64,000 nt of DNA, from contig NZ_JAEPWM010000004.1 in the NCBI RefSeq assembly GCF_016654015.1, forward strand, positions 1-64,000, read 5' to 3'. Numbering within the stretch: position 1 is the first letter of the stretch; each line of letters starts with the position of its first letter. Made by a program: the position numbers and the translations under genes. Source of the stretch: Ramlibacter ginsenosidimutans (GTDB taxonomy: Bacteria > Pseudomonadota > Gammaproteobacteria > Burkholderiales > Burkholderiaceae_C). Below, piece by piece: positions 27,588-35,600 of the stretch. The notes beneath the pieces are model-generated. The model was not told where the DNA came from, ran no database searches, and saw nothing but the letters and a program-made list of their open reading frames with translations.

Positions 27588-28391
27588 ATGCCAAACCTGT
27601 TTCGAAACACGATAGCCCTGGTGCTGTCGGCCCTCACTGCGGCCGCCACACTGGCCGCTACACCACCACCGGACTACAAGCTGGCGGCGGGGGATTCCAT
27701 CAAGGTCCAGGTCTACCAGAGCCCGGACCTGACGGTGGAAGCACGGGTTTCCGAGGACGGCACCATCAGCTACCCGCTGGTGGGCAGCGTCGCCATCGGC
27801 GGCATGAGCATCCCCCAGGCCGAAAAGAAGGTTGCCCGCGCCCTCGAGCAGGGCAAGTACCTGAAGCAGCCGCAGGTCAACATCGTGCTGCTGCAGGTGC
27901 GGGGCAACCAGGTCTCGGTGCTCGGTGAAGTGCAGCGCCCTGGCCGCTTCCCGCTGGAGACCATGACGGTGCGGGTGAGCGACATGCTCGCCACCGCCGG
28001 CGGCATCAATCCGCAGGGCGCCGACCAGGTGCTCGTGAGCGGCACGCGCAACGGACAGCCGTATCGCAAGGCCATCGACGTGCCCAGCCTGTTCCGCCCC
28101 GATGGCGCCAACGATGACGTGCTGCTCGCTCCCGGCGACACGCTGTACGTCACCAAGGCACCGACCTTCTACATCTACGGTGCAGCCCAGCGTCCCGGCA
28201 CCTACAAGATCGAACGCGGCATGACCATGCAGCAGGCACTCGCCGTTGCGGGGGGCCCGAACGCACGCGGCAGCGAGCACATGCGCCTCGACCGCAAGGG
28301 CCCGGATGGCCACGTACAGCAGGTGGAGCCGCGCATGACCGATGTGGTCCAGCCTGGCGACGTGCTGTTCGTCAAGGAAAGCCTGTTCTAA
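27588..28391 (+). CDS. epsE: Polysaccharide export protein EpsE (Wza-like OPX)
   Basis: This 267-residue protein has a signal peptide (about 1-22), a Poly_export domain (DYKLAAGDSIKVQVYQSPDLTVEARVSEDGTISYPLVGSV, about 25-64) and two SLBB-type domains (about 105-180 and 190-265). It should form the outer-membrane/periplasmic channel for the polymer. No lipobox is seen, unlike classic Wza, which is normal for the EpsE subgroup (TIGR03028). GGGAG before the ATG marks its start. It works with EpsF and EpsG. Confidence 0.92.
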   Translation: MPNLFRNTIALVLSALTAAATLAATPPPDYKLAAGDSIKVQVYQSPDLTVEARVSEDGTISYPLVGSVAIGGMSIPQAEKKVARALEQGKYLKQPQVNIVLLQVRGNQVSVLGEVQRPGRFPLETMTVRVSDMLATAGGINPQGADQVLVSGTRNGQPYRKAIDVPSLFRPDGANDDVLLAPGDTLYVTKAPTFYIYGAAQRPGTYKIERGMTMQQALAVAGGPNARGSEHMRLDRKGPDGHVQQVEPRMTDVVQPGDVLFVKESLF

Positions 28392-28413
28392 ACAAGGACC
28401 CAGGGAGGACTCA

Positions 28414-29778
28414 ATGAGGCTGCATCAATTCTTTTCCATCGTTCGCGCACGCTCGCGTCTTGGCATCGCCATTTTCCTCGGCGTGCTCGCGCTGGCCGCG
28501 GTCTGGCTCGTGGTGCGGACGCCGTCTTACGTCGCGCGCGCCCCCGTCCTGGTCGACGTCCGGACCGACCCCGTCGGCAGCACCCCGGTGCAGGGAATGG
28601 TCACGCCCGGCTATGTCGCGACGCAGATCGACGTGGTGAAGAGCCGCGCGGTGGCGGAACGCGCGGCGAAGCTCCTGCCCGCGGACCAGGAGCCGATGCT
28701 GCGGCTGAAGGGCGACCCGGGCAAGGGCCCGGTGCCTGAAGAGGCGATCATCAGCGCGCTGCAGCAGGGGCTGCAGGTCACGCCCGCCCGCGAGAGCAAC
28801 ATCATCCAGATCGGCTGGACCGGTCGCTCGCCGCAGGAGGCCGCCCGTGTCGCGAACGCCTTTGCCGAGGCGTACATGGCCACCAACGTCGATCTGAAGA
28901 CGAAGCCGGCCAAGCAGTACACGGCCTGGTTCGACCAGCAGATGCAGCAGGCCCGCGAGCGTCTGCAGGCCGCGCAGGCGAAGCTGGCCCAGTTCCAGCA
29001 GAAGTCGGGGCTGATCTCCACGAGCGGCCAGGCCGACTATGAACAGCAACGCCTCACCGAGCTCACGACGCAGCTGCTGGCCGCACAAGGCCATCGCACC
29101 AGCCCCGTCGCGAGCGGGGGCGACAGCGCCGAAGTCTCCAACCTGCGCGGCGAAGTGAGTCGCCTGCAGGCCAAGGTGGACGAGGCGAGCCAGAACCTGG
29201 GGCCCAACCATCCCAAGATGATCCAGATGAACGCCGAGCTGCGCTCCATGCAGTCGCGGCTGGCCGAGGCATCGGCTCGCGCCGGACAGGTCGTGGCCGG
29301 TGCCGGCCAGGCCAGCGCCGCGCGCGTTCGTGAGTTGCAGTCGCAGCTCGACGCGCAGAAGGCGCGCGTGCTGTCCCTGGCCCGCGACCGTGGCGAGTTC
29401 AACGTGCTGGAGCAGGAAGTGACGGCGGCCCAGAAGGCCTTCGACACGGTGGCCGCGGATGCCGCGCAGTCGCGCCTGCAGAGTCTCTCGACGCAAGGCA
29501 ACGTGGTGTTCCTCGGTGCGGCTTCCGCGCCGCTGCAACCTGTCGGCCTGAGCAGCACGGTGGCCTTGGCCCTCGCAGCGGTGTGCGGCTTGATCCTGGC
29601 GCTGCTGGGGAGCCTGCTGGCTGAAATCGCGAACCGTCGCGTGCGTTCGAAGGAAGACCTCGAGAGCATCACCGGCCTGCCGATCCTCGGCATGGTGCCG
29701 GCACCCTCCGCACGCGTCAGGCTCCTGCCCATGGGCGGCGGCCGTCCCCAGTTGTCGTTCTCCAGGAGTGCAGCATGA
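28414..29778 (+). CDS. epsF: Chain-length determinant protein EpsF (Wzz family)
   Basis: This 454-residue polysaccharide co-polymerase has an N-terminal helix (about 17-37), a Wzz periplasmic domain, and a long coiled-coil section (about 165-330, rich in Gln/Ala/Arg heptads). A second membrane helix lies near 392-415, and a cytoplasmic tail contains RSKEDLESITGLPILGMVP. It controls chain length and couples the flippase/polymerase to EpsE and the EpsG kinase. The GGGAGG site eight bases before ATG 28414 supports the start. The stop overlaps the epsG start (ATGA). Confidence 0.92.
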   Translation: MRLHQFFSIVRARSRLGIAIFLGVLALAAVWLVVRTPSYVARAPVLVDVRTDPVGSTPVQGMVTPGYVATQIDVVKSRAVAERAAKLLPADQEPMLRLKGDPGKGPVPEEAIISALQQGLQVTPARESNIIQIGWTGRSPQEAARVANAFAEAYMATNVDLKTKPAKQYTAWFDQQMQQARERLQAAQAKLAQFQQKSGLISTSGQADYEQQRLTELTTQLLAAQGHRTSPVASGGDSAEVSNLRGEVSRLQAKVDEASQNLGPNHPKMIQMNAELRSMQSRLAEASARAGQVVAGAGQASAARVRELQSQLDAQKARVLSLARDRGEFNVLEQEVTAAQKAFDTVAADAAQSRLQSLSTQGNVVFLGAASAPLQPVGLSSTVALALAAVCGLILALLGSLLAEIANRRVRSKEDLESITGLPILGMVPAPSARVRLLPMGGGRPQLSFSRSAA

Positions 29779-30719
29779 ACAGCCAGGTCTATCCCCTGCC
29801 CAACCGCGCCGAGTCCGAAGACGTGGCCCTGCGCAGCGAGCCCGAGTTCCACGTCACCGTCCATGACAAGCCGAGGCCGGTCAGCCAGACCCTCGTCGAG
29901 ATCGGGCGGCTCTCCGCGGACGACACGCGCCTGATCCAGGACTACCAGGCCCGCACCGGCGCCAGCTTCGCCGACGCCGGCATCTCGCTGGGTCTGCTGG
30001 ACGTGACGGACCTGCGCGCGGTGCACGCCGCCGAATTCGGGCAGGTGCTGCTCGCCCCGGACAGCGGCATCGCCGACGAAGTGATCGCCGCGCGCGACCC
30101 GGATGACTCCGCGGTGGAGCACCTGCGCTCGCTGCGCACGCAGCTCACGCTGCGCTGGTTCGAAGGCCACGAGCGGCAGTCCGCGCTGGCCATCGTCAGC
30201 CCCGGCTCCGGCGAAGGCCGCAGCTGGATCGCCGCGAACCTCGCGGTGCTGTTCGCGCAGACCGGCAAGCGCACGCTGCTGATCGACGCGGACCTGCGGC
30301 GCCCGCGCCAGCATGCGCTGTTCGGGATCTCCCCGCAAAACGGCCTCTCGGCCATCCTAGCCGGCCGCGCCGGCCTGGACAGCCTGGTCGAGATCGCGGG
30401 CATCCCGGACCTGACGGTGCTGCCCGCAGGCGTCGTGCCGCCCAATCCGACGGAGCTGCTCTCGCGGCCGCTGTTCCAGCGCCTGCTGAACGCGCTGCGG
30501 GCCCGCTACGAGATCATCCTGCTGGACACGCCGGCCGCTTCCTTCGGCGGCGATGCGGACACCATCGCGGCGCGCGCCGGCGGGGCCCTGGTGGTCGCCT
30601 GCCGTGACGTGTCCTCGGTTCCCGCCCTCACGTCGCTGTGCGATAACCTCGGGAACTTCGGGGTGACCGTCACCGGCGCCGTGCTGAACGGAGCACCCGC
30701 GCATGGCCGACGCCACTGA
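29775..30719 (+). CDS. epsG: Chain-length determinant tyrosine kinase EpsG (BY-kinase)
   Basis: This 314-residue cytoplasmic protein has a small N-terminal helical region (about 35-95) and a BY-kinase P-loop domain. Walker A is SPGSGEGRSWIAANLAV (about 140-156), Walker A' is TLLIDADLRRPRQH, and a later Walker B-like strand is YEIILLDTPA. Arg in place of the usual Lys in GEGRS is typical of the EpsG subgroup (TIGR03029). The usual C-terminal tyrosine cluster is absent: the protein ends NGAPAHGRRH, so autophosphorylation may differ or be lost. It acts on EpsF. The next gene starts inside its last 17 bases. Confidence 0.9.
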   Translation: MNSQVYPLPNRAESEDVALRSEPEFHVTVHDKPRPVSQTLVEIGRLSADDTRLIQDYQARTGASFADAGISLGLLDVTDLRAVHAAEFGQVLLAPDSGIADEVIAARDPDDSAVEHLRSLRTQLTLRWFEGHERQSALAIVSPGSGEGRSWIAANLAVLFAQTGKRTLLIDADLRRPRQHALFGISPQNGLSAILAGRAGLDSLVEIAGIPDLTVLPAGVVPPNPTELLSRPLFQRLLNALRARYEIILLDTPAASFGGDADTIAARAGGALVVACRDVSSVPALTSLCDNLGNFGVTVTGAVLNGAPAHGRRH

Positions 30720-31482
30720 GCGGCAGGCCTGGATCGGCGATTGGAGGAAGTTGCTGGAGCGGCTTTCCTCCATCGACAGCACGCACCAGGAGTCACAACT
30801 CCTGCGGGCGCTGGCCTCGCCCGTCTACCCGACGGTGCTGGGCTTCGCCAATGCGCACGCGATGAATTCGGCGGCGGAAGACGCGGACTTCTCGCGAGCG
30901 CTTGCGGGCTGCGACGTGCTCCTGCGCGACGGCAGCGGCGTGGCGATCCTGATGCGCCTGCTGGGGCAGGAGCCGGGGCTCAACCTGAACGGCACGGACC
31001 TGATCCCGAAGCTGCTGCGGCGCTTCGACGGGGGCACCATCGCGCTGTTCGGAACCCGTGAGCCCTACCTCGAACGGGCGCGCGCGCAGGTCGAGTCGCA
31101 GCTGGCGCCGCAAAGCCCTTGCATCTGGGCGAACGGCTTCCTGCCGGACGCCGAGTACCTGCGGCTCGCGCGCGAGCACCAGCCCGACCTGATCGTGCTG
31201 GGCATGGGCATGCCGCGGCAGGAGATCCTGGCGCACCGCCTGCGGGCCACGCTCACGCATCCGTGCCTGATCGTGTGCGGCGGGGCGATCATCGACTTCC
31301 TGGGCGGCAAGACCCCGCGCGCGCCGCAATGGATGCGGACGGCGGGACTCGAGTGGTGCTACCGGCTCGCGCTGGAGCCACGGCGGCTGTTCGCACGCTA
31401 CGTGCTGGGCAACCCCTTGTTCCTGGCGCGGGCCTTGCGTTTCAGCCTGGCAGCGCCGGTGATCGGACGCGGGACCGCCTGA
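30703..31482 (+). CDS. WecB/TagA/CpsF family glycosyltransferase
   Basis: This 259-residue GT26-family protein has the hallmark NAHAMNSAAEDADFSRAL (the conserved Asn-Ala-His/Asp region, about 42-59), LLRDGSGVAILMRLLG, and a C-terminal LIVLGMGMPRQEILA with FLGGKTPRAPQWMRTAGLEW (about 160-225). It adds N-acetylmannosamine(uronic acid) or a similar sugar to a lipid-linked acceptor. It is the last gene of the plus-strand eps operon. The 17-base overlap with epsG indicates translational coupling. The donor is unknown. Confidence 0.87.
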   Translation: MADATERQAWIGDWRKLLERLSSIDSTHQESQLLRALASPVYPTVLGFANAHAMNSAAEDADFSRALAGCDVLLRDGSGVAILMRLLGQEPGLNLNGTDLIPKLLRRFDGGTIALFGTREPYLERARAQVESQLAPQSPCIWANGFLPDAEYLRLAREHQPDLIVLGMGMPRQEILAHRLRATLTHPCLIVCGGAIIDFLGGKTPRAPQWMRTAGLEWCYRLALEPRRLFARYVLGNPLFLARALRFSLAAPVIGRGTA

Positions 31483-31744
31483 GCTTGCGCTCAAGGGCCG
31501 CCTGGCGCGGCCCGCGGCAGGGCCTCTGTACGCTGCTCGGCCCGCGGCAGGGTCTCCGTAGGCTGGCGCGGCCCCCGGGCCGCGGAAGGTGACCGCAGGG
31601 ACCCCCAGCGGGATCCCCGCGCACTTTGCTGGGGTTCGCTGCGCTCACCGCCAGCCTACGCAAGACTGCGCTCAACACTAGCGTACGAAAGGCGGAGCGC
31701 GGCCCGCGGCGGGGGCGGCCGCCTCGGGCCCGCTTCCCCCGGAT
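31483..31744. repeat. Convergent intergenic with tandem 30-bp units and palindromic repeat copy 4
   Basis: Between two convergent operons, three loosely similar units of about 30 bases starting near 31502, 31532 and 31562 share CGGCCCGCGGCAGGG. They are followed by a full copy of the dispersed repeat at 31628-31660 (GCTGGGGTTCGCTGCGCTC... ACCGCCAGCCTACG). The stretch is very GC-rich and codes for nothing plausible. Transcription of both operons must end here. Confidence 0.7.
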
Positions 31745-32746
31745 CTAGCGCGCGGCGAGCGGCGCAGCGTGCCGCAGCGGATGGCCCGTCGAAGTCCACC
31801 ACTCCGCCACCTTGGGCAGTGTCTTCGCGTAAGGCGTCCAGCTCACCCCCAGGTCTTTTTCGGCGCGCTCGCTGCGCAGGCGCAGGTGCCGGCCGAAGAG
31901 CGCGAGCAAGCCGGGCGGAAACACTTCGGGCACCCAACGCGCGTTGCCGCCCACGCGCTGGACCGCGCGTTCGAGCAGCTTGAGCGGGGGCGCGGCGAAG
32001 CGCGAGTCGGCCAGCAGTTGCCTGCGCCCGACCGTCGCGACCGGAACCGCCCCGATGTGCAACGCCAGGTCCACGAAGTACTCGTTCCAGCGCGGACTGT
32101 CGGGCGCCGAGAGGTTGTACGCCTTCGTCGTCCCGCCTGCAGGCGGCTGGCGCAGTGCGGCCAGCACCGCGCTGCAGACATCCTCGACGTGCACGAGATT
32201 GCTCCAGCCGTCGCCCGCCGCGCCGAGGTCGCCGAGGCGGCGCCACTCCAGCAGGCGCGCGATGCGGCCCACCCACAGCTCGCTGCCGGGGCCCCACACG
32301 CAACCCGGGCGCAGGATGACCGCGGAACCGCCGCCGGCGGCGAATCCTTCGATCACCTGCTCGGCATCGTTCTTGGCGCGCGCGTACCAGCCGATCGAGG
32401 AATCCTTCGCTGCGTCCTCGTCCAGCTCGCCTTCCTGTTCTCCATAGACGGACATCGAGCTGAAATGCACGATGGTCCTGCAGCCGCTGCGGCTGGCTGC
32501 CTGCACCAGTGCCGTCGCACCATCCCTGATCGCGCGGGCGCTGCCCGCAACGCAGTTCACCACTGCGTCCACGTCGCTCATGGCTTGCTCGAGGGCCCGC
32601 GCATCCGTTGCGTCCAGGCGCACTGCGCGCGGTCCGCGTGCGGCGCTCCTGGAGGCGGCCACGGGCGTCGCCCAGCCGCTCTCCTGGAGCCGCTGGACCA
32701 GCCGCTTGCCGATGTAGCCCGACGCTCCCAACACCAGGACTTTCAT
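31745..32746 (-). CDS. NAD-dependent epimerase/dehydratase family protein
   Basis: This 333-residue extended SDR has the NAD motif VLGASGYIGKRLVQRL (about residues 5-20) and SSMSVYGEQ with YARAKNDAEQVI (about 137-148), the YxxxK region in which Tyr and Lys are both present. The substrate-binding C-terminal half is divergent. It may oxidise, reduce or epimerise a nucleotide- or lipid-linked sugar. It is the last gene of the minus-strand operon, and its start overlaps the GMC oxidoreductase stop (ATGA), which suggests a joint reaction sequence with that enzyme. Confidence 0.83.
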   Translation of the reverse strand: MKVLVLGASGYIGKRLVQRLQESGWATPVAASRSAARGPRAVRLDATDARALEQAMSDVDAVVNCVAGSARAIRDGATALVQAASRSGCRTIVHFSSMSVYGEQEGELDEDAAKDSSIGWYARAKNDAEQVIEGFAAGGGSAVILRPGCVWGPGSELWVGRIARLLEWRRLGDLGAAGDGWSNLVHVEDVCSAVLAALRQPPAGGTTKAYNLSAPDSPRWNEYFVDLALHIGAVPVATVGRRQLLADSRFAAPPLKLLERAVQRVGGNARWVPEVFPPGLLALFGRHLRLRSERAEKDLGVSWTPYAKTLPKVAEWWTSTGHPLRHAAPLAAR

Positions 32747-34434
32747 GCCTGTACCTCCTGCTCGCCCGACGGGACCACGGCCCGAAGCCGTTGACCGATG
32801 TGCTTGCCCAGCCGCAGCGTCAGCGCCACCAGCGTCAAGGTCGGATTGGCCTGGCTGGACGTGGGGAACACCGAGCTGCTCGCGATGTAGAGGTTGTCGA
32901 CCCCGTGCACGCGGCAGTCCGCATCCACCACGCTGGTGCGCCGATCGACCCCCATGCGCGTCGTGCCGACGTGGTGGCCGCCGTAGGCACCGAAGCGCAT
33001 CAGTTCCTCTTCCAGCGTCGCCGGGTTGTATTCAAGGCGGCCGGCGCCGGTGTGCTGCAGTTCGACGGCGATCAGGTCCAGCATGCGGCGCACCGAGGCG
33101 ATGTCCTGCGGGTGGTAGCGCCAGTCCACGCGCAAGCGCGGCACGCCGAGCGCGTCCACCGAATCGGTCAGCGTCACGCGGCTTTCGCGCCGCGGCGCCT
33201 GCTCCGCATGCATCTCCAGGCTGAACCGGTTCGTGCGGTTGCGCAGGATCACGGACGGGTACTTGCGGGCCGCCAGGGTGCGCTTGAGCGCCCAGTGCCC
33301 CAGGAATGCGGCGGTGTCGAGCGGATCGCACAGCACATTGCGCAGGTGCTTCGCCTGCAGCGCCAGGCCGCCCTCTTCGCCGTCGCGCAGCCGCTTGCTG
33401 TATTCGTAGCTGATGAAATTGCGCGCGAGGAACAGGCCCGACAGCACGCCATTGGCATGCGCCGGGTCGGCGATGCGCGGGAAGTGCAGGCGCGCGACCG
33501 CGTTGAGCAGGTGGCAGCGACGCTGCTCCTCCGGCGCGATCGACAGCCGCCGGCGGCAGTAGATGCCCTCCGGGGTGCGCAGGTAGGCATGCTGCACTTC
33601 CGAGGGCGACCCCGACAGCGTCAGCTGGCCGACGTTGCCCGCGATGTGGCACATGTAGTAGCGGCCGACCACGTCGTGGTCGTTGCCCACGCCCAGCGGC
33701 GCGACGTCGCGGCTCGCCAGCAGCAGCCGCGCCGTCTCCAGTCCGCCCAGCGCCAGGACGGTGCTGCGCGCGGCGACGCGGAAGCGCTTGCCGCCCAGCG
33801 TGCTCACCGAGATTTCGCGTACCGCATGTCCGCCCGCTTCCAGCACGACGCGCGTGCAGTTGGCACCGAGCAGCACCTCGATGTCGCGCGCGACGCGCAG
33901 GCGCGCCTCGTAGCGCTCGCCGAAGTTGGTGGGACAGGAGAAGCGCTCGAGGCTGTTCGTGCGCACGACCTTGCTCACGAGCTGCCGGATCAGGGGCGCG
34001 CCGCCGGGGCCGAAGACTTCGTCGGCGTCGTACGCGTAGCGGCCCGCCTCGGCGATCTGGTTCGCCTGCGGATAGAACGGTTCCAGGTCGTCGTGGGAAA
34101 TGGGCCAGCCGCTGTCCGCGACCCAGTCCCTCTTCTCGAAGTCGATCGGGTCGAAGGGCACGCAACGGCCACCCCAGATGGCCGTGGAGCCGCCCAGCCG
34201 GCGTTGCCGGTACTTGTCGGGCGGGCTGTGCAGGCGCTCGTCCACCACTTCGCCGGCATACAGCGCCTGCGTGGTGGCATCTTCCTGCATGCGCCCGGAC
34301 TCGAGCAGCAGCACCTGCAGGCCCTGGCCGATCAGCGACAAGGCCAGCGAAATGCCGGCGGCGCCGGCGCCGACGATGCAGACGTCGGGACGCAGGCAAG
34401 CGCCCTGCTCGATGGTTTCGGCATCGGAAATCAC
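32743..34434 (-). CDS. GMC-family FAD-dependent oxidoreductase
   Basis: This 563-residue flavoprotein has the ADP-binding motif DVCIVGAGAAGISLALSLIGQG (about 18-39), the second-strand LLLESGR, GGSTAIWGGRCVPF (about 81-94) and the C-terminal GMC region GGHHVGTTRMGVDRRTSVVDADCRVHGVDNLYI (about 483-515), with the His-X-X-Gly catalytic context. It lacks a signal peptide, so it acts in the cytoplasm or at the membrane. GMC enzymes oxidise hydroxyl groups to carbonyls. Inside a polysaccharide operon it may oxidise a sugar or lipid-linked intermediate, which the adjacent SDR could then reduce or epimerise. Its start overlaps the GT4 stop (ATGA). Confidence 0.85.
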   Translation of the reverse strand: MISDAETIEQGACLRPDVCIVGAGAAGISLALSLIGQGLQVLLLESGRMQEDATTQALYAGEVVDERLHSPPDKYRQRRLGGSTAIWGGRCVPFDPIDFEKRDWVADSGWPISHDDLEPFYPQANQIAEAGRYAYDADEVFGPGGAPLIRQLVSKVVRTNSLERFSCPTNFGERYEARLRVARDIEVLLGANCTRVVLEAGGHAVREISVSTLGGKRFRVAARSTVLALGGLETARLLLASRDVAPLGVGNDHDVVGRYYMCHIAGNVGQLTLSGSPSEVQHAYLRTPEGIYCRRRLSIAPEEQRRCHLLNAVARLHFPRIADPAHANGVLSGLFLARNFISYEYSKRLRDGEEGGLALQAKHLRNVLCDPLDTAAFLGHWALKRTLAARKYPSVILRNRTNRFSLEMHAEQAPRRESRVTLTDSVDALGVPRLRVDWRYHPQDIASVRRMLDLIAVELQHTGAGRLEYNPATLEEELMRFGAYGGHHVGTTRMGVDRRTSVVDADCRVHGVDNLYIASSSVFPTSSQANPTLTLVALTLRLGKHIGQRLRAVVPSGEQEVQA

Positions 34435-35600
34435 GCGTTCACCTCCGAGCCGGTTTGCGCCGCGGATCCACCGGCCGAGGTGCCGAACCGGTCAGCATGC
34501 ACCCGGGCGATGCGGGCGAAAAAGCGCGCCATGGAAAACCTCTCTTCATACGTCCTGCGCCCGGTGGCGCTGAGCGTGCGCAGCAAGTCGGCGTCGGCCA
34601 GCGTCTCGCGCAGCGCGGCGCCGAGCGCCTCGGGATCGCGCATCGGAACGAAGCGCGCATGCACACCGTCCTCGAGCACGTGCGGCAGTTCGCCCACGGG
34701 CGTGCAGATCACCGGCACGCCGTGCGCGAACGCCTCCAGCACCACCAGCGGCAGCACCTCGTCGTGCGAGGGCAGCACCAGCACGGAGGCGTCGCACAGC
34801 AGGCCGCGCACGACGTCCTCGTCGCACCAGCCGGCGAACTGCGTGATCTCCGCGATGCCCAGGCTGGCTGCGAGCTGCGTGTAGCGCTCGATCTCGCCGC
34901 CACCGGCGAAGGTCAGGCGCAGCGCCGTTCCCCCGGCGTGGGCGCGCGCCGCACCTTCGAGCAGGTCCACCACGCCCTTGGGGTCGCACATGCGGCCGAC
35001 GAAGAGCACGTGGTGCACGGGCCGCTCGGCGGGATCGGGCCGCACCGGTGCCACGGCCGGACCGGGAACACCGTTCTCCACCACGTCGATGCGCTCGGGG
35101 CGCACGCCGAGTTCCTCGGCGACGAAGCGCCGGCCGTTCGCGCCGATGACGACCACGCCGGCAGCGAGCGAGAACATCCAGCGCGTGAGCCGCTGCGCGG
35201 CCGCGGGCAGGCGCCCGTAGAAGGTGCGCATCTCGCCGTGCAGGTGGATGATCACCGGCACGCGCAGCAGCCAGCACGTGGCGACCACGCTGCCCTTGCG
35301 CACGATGCTCATGCGCTCGGCCATGTTCACGTGCACGCCCGCGAGCCGCCCCGACAGGCGCCCGCGCAGGATGCGCAGCAGCGCGAGGGCGAGGAACAGC
35401 AGCGATGCGACCGCGCTGCCCGGGCCGCGGGTGTCGAGCGGCCGCAGCGTGGCCGCGTCGCCATCGTTGAACTGGAGCTGCGCCGAAATGAGGTAGTCGG
35501 CCACCTTGAACATGCCGCCGCCCGCGGGCGACCACGGGCAGGCAACGTAGATGAAGCGGCCCTGGGCGCTCGGTTCAGTCGGAGACGGTGCTCGTTGCAT
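34431..35600 (-). CDS. GT4 family glycosyltransferase
   Basis: This GT-B enzyme of about 389 residues has the N-terminal GRFIYVACPWSPAGGGMFKVADYL and a donor domain with HHVLFVGRMCDPKGVVDLLEGAARA (about 199-223) and SVLVLPSHDEVLPLVVLEAFAHGVPVIC (about 272-299), including the conserved glutamates. ATG at 35600 overlaps the preceding gene by 26 bases; no later ATG precedes the conserved start, so this choice is the best available. It belongs to the minus-strand repeat-unit assembly operon. Confidence 0.85.
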   Translation of the reverse strand: MQRAPSPTEPSAQGRFIYVACPWSPAGGGMFKVADYLISAQLQFNDGDAATLRPLDTRGPGSAVASLLFLALALLRILRGRLSGRLAGVHVNMAERMSIVRKGSVVATCWLLRVPVIIHLHGEMRTFYGRLPAAAQRLTRWMFSLAAGVVVIGANGRRFVAEELGVRPERIDVVENGVPGPAVAPVRPDPAERPVHHVLFVGRMCDPKGVVDLLEGAARAHAGGTALRLTFAGGGEIERYTQLAASLGIAEITQFAGWCDEDVVRGLLCDASVLVLPSHDEVLPLVVLEAFAHGVPVICTPVGELPHVLEDGVHARFVPMRDPEALGAALRETLADADLLRTLSATGRRTYEERFSMARFFARIARVHADRFGTSAGGSAAQTGSEVNA

